Position numbers and translations under genes: made by a program. This document shows, one piece after another, positions 1 through 9,120 of a stretch of DNA of 64,000 bases. Origin of the DNA: Pseudomonas jinjuensis (GTDB lineage Bacteria; Pseudomonadota; Gammaproteobacteria; Pseudomonadales; Pseudomonadaceae); assembly GCF_900103845.1 (NCBI RefSeq), contig NZ_FNIJ01000024.1, forward strand, positions 1-64,000, in the 5' to 3' direction. Numbering within the stretch: position 1 is the stretch's first letter; every line of letters starts with the position of its first letter. The notes below the pieces were generated by a model. That model was given only the letters and a program-made list of their open reading frames with translations, was not told the DNA's origin and made no database searches.

Positions 1-17
1 ACGTGTCTGGAGGAACT

Positions 18-42
18 GATCGCCAGCAAGCTGGCTCCTACA
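18..42. repeat. REP element, single arm
   Basis: A copy of the REP palindrome read as gatcgccagcaagctggc followed by tcctac. The same core recurs in both orientations throughout the window. This copy lies beyond the 3' end of the RAYT gene, and an inverted pair lies beyond its 5' end, so the transposase gene is bracketed by its likely substrate repeats. Confidence 0.85.
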
Positions 43-101
43 GGTCCGGGTTTCGGGAGGAGGAAATCTCCGGGGATGGCTTCTTTGCGACGGGTGTGGC
101 A

Positions 102-572
102 CTACACCCATACCGCGTCCCAGAGTGGGTAGTCGCCGATCCGCTTGACCAGTCCTGCCCGTAGAGGATTGGCGACGATATAGCGGGCTACTTCCTGCAG
201 AGCCTCCTCGTGACGCAGGGCGTGATCGTGGAAGCCCTTCTGCCACAAGCGGCCAACCTGACCGAATCCAGCCCTGTGAAGGGCAATGGCACTGCGTGAC
301 TTGATGCTCTGCATAAGGGATGGGAGTGGCAGGGAGCCAAGCTGCACCAGCCAGTGCAGATGGTCCGGCATGATTACCCAGGCGAGGGAGTCGACTTGTT
401 GCTCATCATGAGCCCGGCGCAATTCGGCGACCAGCAGGCGCGCGGCGTGCCAGTCGGTGAAGAGGGGACGGCGGTTGTGGGTTACGGCGGTGAGCAGGTA
501 GGCCCTGCCAGGCTCGGAGAAGCGACCACTCCGCAAGGCGTGCCCACGGTGGGCGAAGAGGCTGGAATCCAT
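102..572 (-). CDS. REP-associated tyrosine transposase (RAYT)
   Basis: 156-residue Y1/HUH-type single-strand DNA transposase of the RAYT subgroup, which is thought to nick and mobilise REP palindromes without forming a conventional insertion sequence. The metal-binding HUH triad appears as His-Leu-His at residues 71-73 in the context MPDHLHWL. The likely nucleophile is Tyr131 in ARYIVANPLRAG. Conserved family blocks such as the ARYIVANPLRAG segment and a W-Q-K-G-F-H-D-H stretch are present, and the length is usual for the family, so it looks intact. REP palindromes flank it at 18-42 and 600-690, the usual arrangement for these domesticated elements. Confidence 0.9.
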   Translation of the reverse strand: MDSSLFAHRGHALRSGRFSEPGRAYLLTAVTHNRRPLFTDWHAARLLVAELRRAHDEQQVDSLAWVIMPDHLHWLVQLGSLPLPSLMQSIKSRSAIALHRAGFGQVGRLWQKGFHDHALRHEEALQEVARYIVANPLRAGLVKRIGDYPLWDAVWV

Positions 573-599
573 TCCAAGCTCCGTTGCATGTCGGTTTTA

Positions 600-690
600 T
601 GTAGGAGCCAGCTTGCTGGCGATCCGGAGTTCCACTTGTTACCGAGGTGGCCGGCTTGAAACATTGATCGCCAGCAAGCTGGCTCCTACA
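600..690. repeat. REP doublet (inverted pair) upstream of RAYT
   Basis: Two REP palindromes in opposite orientation, tgtaggagccagcttgctgg at 600 and gatcgccagcaagctggc from 666, separated by about 40 bp. Together they form a BIME-like doublet between the start of the RAYT gene and the 3' end of prfC. This fills the gap between these two genes. Confidence 0.85.
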
Positions 691-708
691 GGTCTGGCGT
701 GAAGCGGA

Positions 709-2292
<1,584 letters not shown>

Positions 2293-2428
2293 GGATGCGT
2301 GCCTGCTGGATGCGGAGTGCGGCGCCCGCGCGGGGCGTCTGGAAAAGCGCGGGATTATAGCGCCAAAACACCGCGCACCGGGATGCCTGTCATCCGGGGG
2401 CTGCCGGCCTGGCAGCCCCCTCCATCAC

Positions 2429-4783
2429 TCAGAACCCCACCGAAGCCTGCACGTACAGCGTACGCGGCTGGCCGACGTAGAGGCCCTTGTTGTTGTCGTC
2501 GAACGAGCGGGTGTAGTAGCGGCGGTCGAACAGGTTCTTCACGCCTGCGCTGAGTTCCAGGCCGTTCAGTTGCGGGCCGAAGTCGTAGCTGCCGCGGGCG
2601 CTCCAGACCATCCAGCCGGCGATGCGGCCGGTGCTGCCGTCGGCGCTTTCCGCCTCGGTGTTGGCATTGTCGGCGTACTGGCTGGACTGGAAGCTGCCGT
2701 CGAGGTTGTAGCCCCACGGGCCGCTGCGGTAGTTGGCGCCGAGGGTGCCCTTGTGCTTCGAGGAGAACGGCACCTGGTTGCCCTGGTTCGGGCCATCCTC
2801 GCGGATGGTGGCGTCGACGTAGGCGTAGCTGGCGTAGACGTCGAAGCCGGCGAACATGGGGTCGAGCGCCGCCAGGTCGTAGCCGATGGCCGCCTCGATG
2901 CCCTTGTGGCGGGTCTTGCCGCGGGCGGTGACGCTGTCGGTCTGCTGGTTGCTCTCGTACTGGTTGTCGAAGTTGATCAGGAAGGCGCCCAGTTCGGCGC
3001 GCAGGATACCGTCGTCGTAGCGGGTGCCGAGCTCCCAGGTGCGCGCCTTTTCCGGCTCGATGTCGCCGCTCTTCACCGCCTTGCCCATCTGGCTGTACTG
3101 CACGGTGCCGAAGGAGCCTTCGGTGTTGGCATAGAGGTTCCAGTTCGGGTCGAGGTGGTAGATGACGTTCAGCGCCGGCAGCGAGGCGTTGTAGCGGCCG
3201 CTGTCGCGAGTGTTCTTCAGCAGGTTGTCGAGGTGCGAGTCGATCTTCTCGTAGCGGATGCCGGGGGTGATGGTCCAGGCGCCGATGTCGATGCGGTCGT
3301 CGATGTAGAAGGCGTTGGCCTCGGTGGCGCCGCGGGTGTCGCGGTCGTTGGGGCTGCCGGTGGTCGGCAGGATGCCGCTGCTGGCCGGGCTCCAGTAGCG
3401 CAGCTCGTGGCTGGCCTCGTTGACGTAGCGGTGGCCGACGCCGACCTCGTGGCGCGTCTCGCCCAGCTCGAAGCCCTGGGTGAAGCGGGTTTCCAGGCCG
3501 CGTACCCAGTATTCGCGGGGCGACAGGGTGAGGTTCTTGCCCTGGTCGAGGTAGCCGCTGCGCAGGGTCCTGGTGAAGAAGCCGGTGACGTTGAGCTTCT
3601 GCCGGGCGTTGGGGGTGAATTCGTAGCTGGCGCTGGCCAGGGTGCGGCGGCCCCAGAACTTGTCGAACGGGCGGGTGGACTGGTACGGATCGTCGCGGTA
3701 GTCCGCCACGTTCAGGCCGCCGGGCATATCGGCCTCGCCGTCGTAGTACTGGGTGATGGCCGAGAAGCTGTGGAATTCGTTGGGCTGGAAGCGGCCCTTG
3801 AGGATCACATCGTCGATCCGCGTGTCGCTGTGCTCGCGCCAGTCGCCGCCGCGGGTGCCGGAGTAGAGCAGGGCGCCGCCGAGGCCATTGGCGCCGGTGC
3901 CGCCGATCAGCGCGCTGTGGGTGGTCTTGAGGCCGTCGTGGGTGGAGTCCGGGCTCTGCTCGGTGTGCACGTCGAGGCGGGTGGTGAAGTCCTCGGGGAT
4001 CGCCCGGGTCACGAAGTTGACGATGCCGCCGACGTTCTGCGGCCCGTAGCGCACCGCGCCGCCGCCGCGCACCACGTCCACCGCGTCCATGTTGCCCATG
4101 GACACCGGCGCCAGCGACAGTTGCGGCTGGCCGTAGGGCGCGAAGGGCACCGGGATGCCGTCCATCAGCACGGTGGAGCGCGAGGCCAGGCGCGGGTTGA
4201 GGCCACGGATGCCGAAGTTCAGCGCCAGGTCGTGGCTGCCGGTGCCGTTGTTCAGCGGCGCGCTGACGCCGGGGATGCGGTCCAGCACTTCGCGGGTGGT
4301 GGCCGCGCCCTGCGCCTGGAACTGCTCGCGGCGCACCACGTCGCGCGCGCCGGGGTGTTCGAAGACGTCGACGGCGCTGGCATCGGCCAGCCAGTCGCCA
4401 ACCACGGTGACCGCCTGCAGGTCGGCCGGTTCCTCGCCCGGCGCGGCCTGCAGGGTGAAGGCGCCATCCTCGCGCGGCTGGGCTTGAAGGCCGGACCCGG
4501 CGAGCAGCGCGGCGAGCGCCTCGGCGGCAGTGTATTCGCCATCCAGCGGCTGGCTGCGGCGGCCGGCGGTCTGTTCCGGGCTGAAGGCGATCAGTACGCC
4601 GGCCTTCTGGCCCAGATGGTTGAGCGCCTGTTCCAGCGGTTCGGCGGGGATGCGGTAGTACTGGCGCTCATCGCTGCGGATTTCGGCGGCGTGCAGCGCG
4701 GCGGCCGGTGCCAGGGCGGCGCCGCCGAGGCAGGCGAGAAGCAGGGCGCGGCTCAGGGGAGAAAGGACGCGGGAGAGGGACAT
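2429..4783 (-). CDS. fecA: TonB-dependent ferric-dicitrate-type receptor with signalling domain
   Basis: 784-residue outer-membrane transducer. Residues 1-33 form a signal peptide. A secretin/TonB N-terminal (STN) signalling domain follows at about 36-115 (YRIPAEPLEQAL...), then the plug at about 135-245 and the 22-strand barrel, ending in the outer-membrane-type terminal phenylalanine (ASVGF). Plug segments such as RGLNPRLASRS and DVVRGGGAVRYGPQNVGG are characteristic of FecA. The STN domain would normally contact periplasmic FecR to activate FecI. Here the adjacent fecR is broken, so this signalling input has probably been lost. The gene is separated from fecR by 368 bp of repeats and a terminator and must have its own promoter. 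Substrate assignment rests on family resemblance. Confidence 0.9.
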   Translation of the reverse strand: MSLSRVLSPLSRALLLACLGGAALAPAAALHAAEIRSDERQYYRIPAEPLEQALNHLGQKAGVLIAFSPEQTAGRRSQPLDGEYTAAEALAALLAGSGLQAQPREDGAFTLQAAPGEEPADLQAVTVVGDWLADASAVDVFEHPGARDVVRREQFQAQGAATTREVLDRIPGVSAPLNNGTGSHDLALNFGIRGLNPRLASRSTVLMDGIPVPFAPYGQPQLSLAPVSMGNMDAVDVVRGGGAVRYGPQNVGGIVNFVTRAIPEDFTTRLDVHTEQSPDSTHDGLKTTHSALIGGTGANGLGGALLYSGTRGGDWREHSDTRIDDVILKGRFQPNEFHSFSAITQYYDGEADMPGGLNVADYRDDPYQSTRPFDKFWGRRTLASASYEFTPNARQKLNVTGFFTRTLRSGYLDQGKNLTLSPREYWVRGLETRFTQGFELGETRHEVGVGHRYVNEASHELRYWSPASSGILPTTGSPNDRDTRGATEANAFYIDDRIDIGAWTITPGIRYEKIDSHLDNLLKNTRDSGRYNASLPALNVIYHLDPNWNLYANTEGSFGTVQYSQMGKAVKSGDIEPEKARTWELGTRYDDGILRAELGAFLINFDNQYESNQQTDSVTARGKTRHKGIEAAIGYDLAALDPMFAGFDVYASYAYVDATIREDGPNQGNQVPFSSKHKGTLGANYRSGPWGYNLDGSFQSSQYADNANTEAESADGSTGRIAGWMVWSARGSYDFGPQLNGLELSAGVKNLFDRRYYTRSFDDNNKGLYVGQPRTLYVQASVGF

Positions 4784-4898
4784 CTGGGGAGGTGCTCCGG
4801 TGTTTTGCAGGTTGGCTTTCCTCCTCTGTCACGCGAGGTGCGGAAAAAGGCTCAGGTCGTGAGGGATTTTTTCAGTCCGCCCCGCGCGGATTGGACCT

Positions 4899-4947
4899 GT
4901 AGGAGCGCACCTGGGCGCGACCGGTCGCGGGCATGGCCCGCTCCTAC
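4899..4947. repeat. REP-like palindrome, GGGCATGGCCC subtype
   Basis: Gtaggagcgcacctgggcgc followed by gaccggtcgcgggcatggcc and ending gctcctac. This is the second REP subtype seen in the window, with a cgcgggcatggcccg core. It lies in the 368-bp gap between fecA and the broken fecR. The rest of that gap is the inverted duplication described separately and a short AT-richer stretch just upstream of fecA. Confidence 0.7.
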
Positions 4948-5213
4948 GAATCACCTGGATGCCAAACCTGTAGGAGCCAGCTTGCTGGCGATCCGAGGTA
5001 TCAGCCGGCAACGCTGTGCACAGGGAAACGAATTGATCGCCAGCAAGCTGGCTCCTACGAAAACAGAGCCGTACCCCGACCGGCAGGAGCGCGCCATGAG
5101 CACTCTGCGGAAACAAAACGCCCCGCAAATGCGAGGCGCTTTTCATGGCACTTACCGGCTTACAGGTAGAACGCCCTCAGCGGCGGGAAACCGTTGAATT
5201 CCAGCGCGCTGTC
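4944..5213 (-). repeat. Inverted duplicate of the speC 3' end plus terminator and REPs
   Basis: Read on the minus strand, 5213 to 4944 matches plus-strand 9068-9337. It contains the last 16 or so codons of speC with the stop, a terminator hairpin, then about 140 bp with only three differences from the speC copy across 9176-9316. That last part holds two REPs (4969-4992 and 5035-5058). The terminator loop region is more diverged, with a one-base length difference. The copy is joined directly to fecR coding sequence. Confidence 0.93.
5112..5145 (-). terminator. Rho-independent terminator after the broken fecR
   Basis: On the minus strand a GC-rich hairpin, gcgcctcgcatttgcggggc, is followed by gttttgttt. 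It is the diverged counterpart of the speC terminator at 9134-9170 and came with the inverted duplication. It should stop fecI-fecR transcription before fecA. Confidence 0.75.
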
Positions 5214-5484
5214 GCTGTTCAGCTGGATGCGGCTGCCGTCGGCGGCGGTGGCGTAGTCGGCGTTCCAGCGCTGCCCGCGCCAGCGGCGTGGCGATGCCGT
5301 CGAGCCGGCGGTTGACCGCCTCGATATGCTTCCAGGCCTGCTCGTGTTCCGGCGCCGCCTGGCGCCAGCGCTGCCAGTCCTGGCGCAGGCGCTCGTCGTG
5401 GGGGCCGCCCTGCAGCTCCACCAGCCAGCGCACGGCCTGTTCGGCCACCTGCGGCGGCACCCTGGGAGGACGGGGAAGCGGCAT
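5152..5484 (-). pseudogene. fecR: Broken fecR-type anti-sigma regulator fused to a speC tail
   Basis: The reading frame opens with a FecR N-terminal DUF4880 domain of about 70 residues (VAEQAVRWLVELQGGPHDE..., EHEQAWKHIEAVNRRLDG). It then leaves homology and ends at residue 110. FecR-like sequence resumes in the next frame from about 5280 (WNADYATA, then ADGSRIQLNSDSAL) with the membrane segment missing. That frame runs straight into EFNGFPPLRAFYL and a stop, which is the C-terminus of ornithine decarboxylase SpeC. A normal FecR is about 320 residues with one transmembrane helix and a periplasmic domain that reads FecA, and all of that is gone. The start lies 4 bp after the fecI stop. Whether the short cytoplasmic fragment is expressed and active is open. 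Confidence 0.85.
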
Positions 5485-5488
5485 CGGT

Positions 5489-6025
5489 CTAAGACTCCGC
5501 GAAGTAGCAGCGCTGCGCGGCCTTGAGCATGTAGCGCTTGACGCTGCTCAGGGAGATGCCCAACTGCGCGGCGATCTCGGCATAAGCGAGGCCGTCGAGC
5601 TGGGCCAGCAGGAACGCCTCCTTCGCCAGGCGCGGCAGGCCGTCGAGCAGGCGGTCCAGCTCGACCAGGGTTTCCAGCACGATGGCGCGGGTCTCCTCGC
5701 TGGGCACTTCCTGCTCCGGCAGGCTGGCCAGCGCTTCCAGCCAGGCGCGCTCGACGTCGAGGCGGCGGTAGTGGTTGCACAGCACGCGTTTGGCGATGGT
5801 GGTGAGGAAGGCGCGCGGTTCGTCGATGCGGTCGGCCTGGCGCGACAGCAGCACCTTGATGAAAGTGTCCTGGGTCAGGTCGGCGGCGTTCTGCGGGCAG
5901 CCGAGACGGCGCTGCAGCCAGCCGGTGAGCCAGCGGCGATGGTCGCTATAGAGGGTGTGCAGTGCGGCGTGGTGGGCGAGGTCGAGACTCGGCAAGGGGT
6001 ACCCCGGCTCGGAGCGGTCATTCAA
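5489..6025 (-). CDS. fecI: ECF sigma factor, FecI family
   Basis: About 178 residues. Sigma region 2 spans roughly 25-90 (LYSDHRRWLTGWLQRRLG, AADLTQDTFIKVLL) and region 4 roughly 120-172, with a helix-turn-helix around YAEIAAQLGISLSSVKRYM. It belongs to the iron-starvation ECF class that activates a neighbouring TonB-transducer gene, here probably fecA. The farthest upstream start is a TTG at 6025 that abuts the Fur box and lacks a clear ribosome-binding site. A TTG about 26 bp downstream (near 5998) may be the true start. Fur repression is strongly suggested by the operator. Its usual partner FecR is truncated. Confidence 0.9.
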   Translation of the reverse strand: MNDRSEPGYPLPSLDLAHHAALHTLYSDHRRWLTGWLQRRLGCPQNAADLTQDTFIKVLLSRQADRIDEPRAFLTTIAKRVLCNHYRRLDVERAWLEALASLPEQEVPSEETRAIVLETLVELDRLLDGLPRLAKEAFLLAQLDGLAYAEIAAQLGISLSSVKRYMLKAAQRCYFAES

Positions 6026-6043
6026 ATGATAATTGTTATCATT
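6025..6043. promoter_or_regulatory. Fur box upstream of fecI
   Basis: The 19-mer aatgataattgttatcatt is an almost perfect inverted repeat and closely matches the Fur consensus of GATAAT-type hexamers. It touches the farthest upstream fecI start, so either the promoter overlaps it or translation starts downstream. It implies repression by iron-loaded Fur. Confidence 0.9.
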
Positions 6044-6125
6044 TTAACGGCCGGAGCCTTTCACCAGGCTTTCAGGGGTATTGCGGAACATCCGGCGGCG
6101 CGCGGCCGCCGGATGGGGGACGGGG

Positions 6126-7397
6126 TCAGTGCGCCTCTGCGGCGACCGGCTCCTGCCCGCGATACAGCCAGCGCACCAGCGGTCCGATGGACAGGCCCTG
6201 GATGAGGATCGAGGCGAGCACCACGATGTAGGTCAGGCTGAGGATCAGGTCGCGCTCCGGACCCAGCGGCAGGGACAGCGCCAGCGCCACCGAGACGCCG
6301 CCGCGCAGGCCGCCCCAGGCGAGGATGCGGATGGTGCCGGTCGGCACGTGGGGACGGATCTTGGCGCTCTGGCGGAGGATGACGATGGCCGGCGCCACGG
6401 TGAGCAGGCGCGAGATCAGCACCGCGCCGCCGAGGGCGAAGGCGGCGACGATGTGCAGCCAGCTGAACGGCAGGAGCAGCAGTTCCAGGCCGATCAGGGC
6501 GAACAGCAGGGCGTTGAGGATTTCGTCGATCAGCTCCCAGAACTTGTCCACATAGCGGCGGGTTTCGTCGGACATGGCGTAGGTGCGCCCGTGGTTGCCA
6601 ATGATCAGCCCGGCCACCACCATGGCGATCGGCGCCGACACGTGCAGGCGCGCGGCCAGCGCGGCGCCGCCGATGACCAGGGCGAGGGTGAGCATGACCG
6701 CCACCTGATACTGGTCGATGCCGCGCATCATCACGTAGATGCCGTAGCCCAGCGCCGCGCCGAACAGTACGCCGCCGACCGCCTCGTGGACGAACATCCA
6801 GGAGATGGCGCCAACGGTGGGCGTGGTGCCGAGCTGGAGGATGCCGATGAGGATGGTGAACACCACCACCGCGGTGCCGTCGTTGAACAGCGACTCGCCG
6901 ACGATGGTGGTGGCCAGCGGCTTGGGCGCGCCGGCCGACTTGAGGATGCCGAGCACGGCGATCGGGTCGGTGGGCGAGATCAGCGCGCCGAACAGCAGGC
7001 AATAGATGAAGCTCACGTGCCAGCCGAACAGGGCGAAGGTGTAGTAGGCGAGGGCGCCGATCACCGTGGTGGCGATCAGCACGCCGAGGGTGGCGAGCAG
7101 GCTGATCGGCCACTTGTAGTCGCGCAGGTCGCTGAGGTCGACGTGCAGCGCGCCGGCGAACAGCAGCGCCGGCAGGAACCAGGTCATGAGGACTTCGGAG
7201 AAATCGATGCGGGCGATGATCTGCTGCATCTCCAGCTCCAGCACCGGATAGCCGAGCAGGGACAGGCCCTGGGCGAGCAGCGAGAAGACCAGGGCGGTGG
7301 CCATCACGCCGATGGTCGGCGGCAGGCGGATGAAGCGGTAGTTCACGTAGGTGAGCAGGGTGGTCAGGGCGATGAACGCCGCTGCTAGATCGAGCAT
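6126..7397 (-). CDS. nhaP: NhaP-type Na+(K+)/H+ antiporter
   Basis: 423-residue CPA1-family antiporter with about 12 membrane segments. Diagnostic pieces include LLFGALISPTDPIAVLGILK, with the ion-binding Asp in the TDP motif, and GESLFNDGTAVVVF (NDG motif). I chose the ATG at 7397 because it has AGGAAA upstream and gives the family-typical MLDLAAAFIALTTLLTYVNY beginning. A longer in-frame extension to 7664 has no hydrophobic or conserved content. A GC-rich hairpin without a U-tract (6089-6117) lies between its stop and fecI. In PAO1 nhaP (PA3887) is not next to fecI or speC, so this location marks a rearrangement. Confidence 0.92.
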   Translation of the reverse strand: MLDLAAAFIALTTLLTYVNYRFIRLPPTIGVMATALVFSLLAQGLSLLGYPVLELEMQQIIARIDFSEVLMTWFLPALLFAGALHVDLSDLRDYKWPISLLATLGVLIATTVIGALAYYTFALFGWHVSFIYCLLFGALISPTDPIAVLGILKSAGAPKPLATTIVGESLFNDGTAVVVFTILIGILQLGTTPTVGAISWMFVHEAVGGVLFGAALGYGIYVMMRGIDQYQVAVMLTLALVIGGAALAARLHVSAPIAMVVAGLIIGNHGRTYAMSDETRRYVDKFWELIDEILNALLFALIGLELLLLPFSWLHIVAAFALGGAVLISRLLTVAPAIVILRQSAKIRPHVPTGTIRILAWGGLRGGVSVALALSLPLGPERDLILSLTYIVVLASILIQGLSIGPLVRWLYRGQEPVAAEAH

Positions 7398-7730
7398 GAC
7401 GTGGGTTTCCTGTAGTGGAAGGCAAATACCTGTCCCAAGTGGCCAATCCCTGAGCCGTGGGCGCATACGAAAGAAGCCTGCGACGGGCAGGCGAGTCCGG
7501 ATCATAACCGCATGAACGGATGAGGGGGTGTGACTGTGCCCGCCCGGGCGGGTTCCCGTCCTGCCGGAGTGAACCCTGGTCCTGGTCGCCGGTCTGTCAG
7601 AAATGCAGGCCATGCTGAATGACGATGCCGCCGGACCCCTCGTCCTGTGCGGGATTTCATGCATTTCGTTGTAAATCCGAAACAGTCAAGCGGATTCGTC
7701 AAAAAGGTTGTCGGAAATCGGAATTTTTTA

Positions 7731-7759
7731 TTGAACTCACCCCCCCTTGGTCCTAAAGT
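7731..7759 (+). promoter_or_regulatory. Candidate sigma-70 promoter for speC
   Basis: A ttgaac -35-like hexamer and a taaagt -10-like hexamer are separated by exactly 17 bp, in an AT-richer part of the 559-bp gap between nhaP and speC. Each hexamer matches four of six consensus positions. If used, it gives a leader of about 190 nt. The rest of the gap upstream (7398-7730) shows nothing I can name. Confidence 0.4.
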
Positions 7760-7765
7760 TCGCGC

Positions 7766-7956
7766 CCGAACGTCCATGCTGGAAACGATCCATCCGGCTC
7801 AAGTACTGACGACGAGAGGTTACCGGTGTCGCTACCCGGTACCGGTGATGCTCGGCGACATGCCTTGGGAAGTAGGCGAACCAAAGTGGGGAAACGGATT
7901 AGACGTTCAGCTTCAACCCTACGAATCCATTTGTTTTGCCATTGGGAGCCCCCGGT
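7766..7956 (+). promoter_or_regulatory. Long speC leader with an arginine-rich upstream ORF
   Basis: About 190 nt between the candidate promoter and the speC ATG. A GAGAGG at 7814-7819 sits six bases before a GTG at 7826 that opens a 60-codon frame. Its first 38 codons encode eight arginines and three lysines (MSLPGTGDARRHALGSRR...). The frame runs through the speC start and stops at 8008. A hairpin can form from ggttaccgg and cccggtacc, which would cover this ribosome-binding region. By analogy with the ornithine-sensing speFL leader of enterobacteria this could be regulatory, but there is no direct sequence match to speFL. Confidence 0.35.
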
Positions 7957-9120
7957 ATGTCCATCAAGGTCGAGGATTACTTCGCGCCTGAAACCTTCAA
8001 GCGCATGAAGGATTTCGCCGATAAGCAGGAAACCCCCTTCGTCGTCATCGACAAGGCCACCATCGCCAATTCCTACGACCAGCTGGTCAGCTGCTTCCCG
8101 TTCGCGAAGGTCTACTACGCGGTGAAGGCCAACCCGGCCACCGAGATCACCGAACTGCTGCGCGACAAGGGTTCGAACTTCGACATCGCCTCGATCTACG
8201 AGCTGGACAAGGTGATGAAGACCGGCGTCGGCCCGGAGCGCATCAGCTACGGCAACACCATCAAGAAAGCCAAGGACATCCGCTACTTCTACGAGAAGGG
8301 CGTGCGCCTGTTCGCCACCGACTCGGAAGCCGACCTGCGCAACATCGCCAAGGCCGCGCCGGGCTCCAAGGTCTATGTGCGCATCCTCACCGAGGGTTCG
8401 ACCACCGCCGACTGGCCGCTGTCGCGCAAGTTCGGCTGCCAGACCGACATGGCCATGGACCTGCTGATCCTCGCCCGCCAACTGGGCCTGGTGCCCTACG
8501 GCATCTCCTTCCACGTCGGCTCGCAGCAGCGCGACATCTCCGTGTGGGATGCGGCCATCGCCAAGGTCAAGGTGATCTTCGAGCGCCTCAAGGAAGAAGA
8601 CGGCATCACCCTGCAGATGATCAACATGGGCGGCGGCTTCCCGGCCAACTACATCGCCAAGACCAACGACCTGGAAACCTACGCCGAGGAAATCATCCGT
8701 TTCCTCAAGGAAGACTTCGGCGACGACCTGCCGGAAATCATCCTCGAGCCGGGCCGTTCGCTGATCGCCAACGCCGGCATCCTGGTCAGCGAAGTGGTGC
8801 TGGTCGCGCGCAAGTCGCGCACCGCGGTGGAGCGCTGGGTGTATGCCGACGTCGGCAAGTTCTCCGGCCTGATCGAAACCATGGACGAGTCGATCAAGTT
8901 CCCCATCTGGACCGAGAAGAAGGGCGAGATGGAAGAAGTGGTGATCGCTGGCCCGACCTGCGACAGCGCCGACATCATGTACGAGCACTACAAGTACGGC
9001 CTGCCGCTGAACCTGGCCGCCGGCGACCGCCTGTACTGGCTGTCCACCGGCGCCTACACCACCAGCTACAGCGCGGTGGAATTCAACGGCTTCCCGCCGC
9101 TGAAGGCGTTCTACCTGTAA
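7957..9120 (+). CDS. speC: Ornithine decarboxylase (PLP-dependent, fold III)
   Basis: 387-residue enzyme converting L-ornithine to putrescine, the first committed step of polyamine synthesis. It is of the eukaryotic-like alanine-racemase-fold group, not the larger fold-I enterobacterial SpeC. The PLP lysine is Lys57 in YYAVKANP. The HVGSQQ and MGGGFP phosphate-binding blocks and the EPGRSLIANAG segment are present. The catalytic cysteine is about residue 335 in GPTCDSAD. I chose the ATG at 7957 because it gives MSIKVEDYF and the same 387-residue length as the P. aeruginosa enzyme; an in-frame ATG at 7936 is unlikely. Its last codons, terminator and REP doublet are duplicated in inverse orientation inside fecR. 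Confidence 0.96.
   Translation: MSIKVEDYFAPETFKRMKDFADKQETPFVVIDKATIANSYDQLVSCFPFAKVYYAVKANPATEITELLRDKGSNFDIASIYELDKVMKTGVGPERISYGNTIKKAKDIRYFYEKGVRLFATDSEADLRNIAKAAPGSKVYVRILTEGSTTADWPLSRKFGCQTDMAMDLLILARQLGLVPYGISFHVGSQQRDISVWDAAIAKVKVIFERLKEEDGITLQMINMGGGFPANYIAKTNDLETYAEEIIRFLKEDFGDDLPEIILEPGRSLIANAGILVSEVVLVARKSRTAVERWVYADVGKFSGLIETMDESIKFPIWTEKKGEMEEVVIAGPTCDSADIMYEHYKYGLPLNLAAGDRLYWLSTGAYTTSYSAVEFNGFPPLKAFYL

Noticed and set aside
600-690. CRISPR-like array from regularly repeated palindromes
   Set aside because: These are REP doublets in alternating orientation scattered through the window, without uniform spacers or cas genes.
4810-4890. FecI-dependent promoter upstream of fecA
   Set aside because: An A-rich stretch (ctgaaaaaatcc on the minus strand) is suggestive, but I could not match both promoter elements well enough to annotate it.
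7754-7790. Flagellar sigma-28 promoter suggested by ctaaagtt
   Set aside because: The expected gccgataa-type -10 is absent at the right spacing; the sigma-70 reading fits better.
7776-7991. ATG-initiated 71-codon upstream frame in the speC leader
   Set aside because: No ribosome-binding site before the ATG; the GTG frame at 7826 has one, so only that was kept as a candidate.
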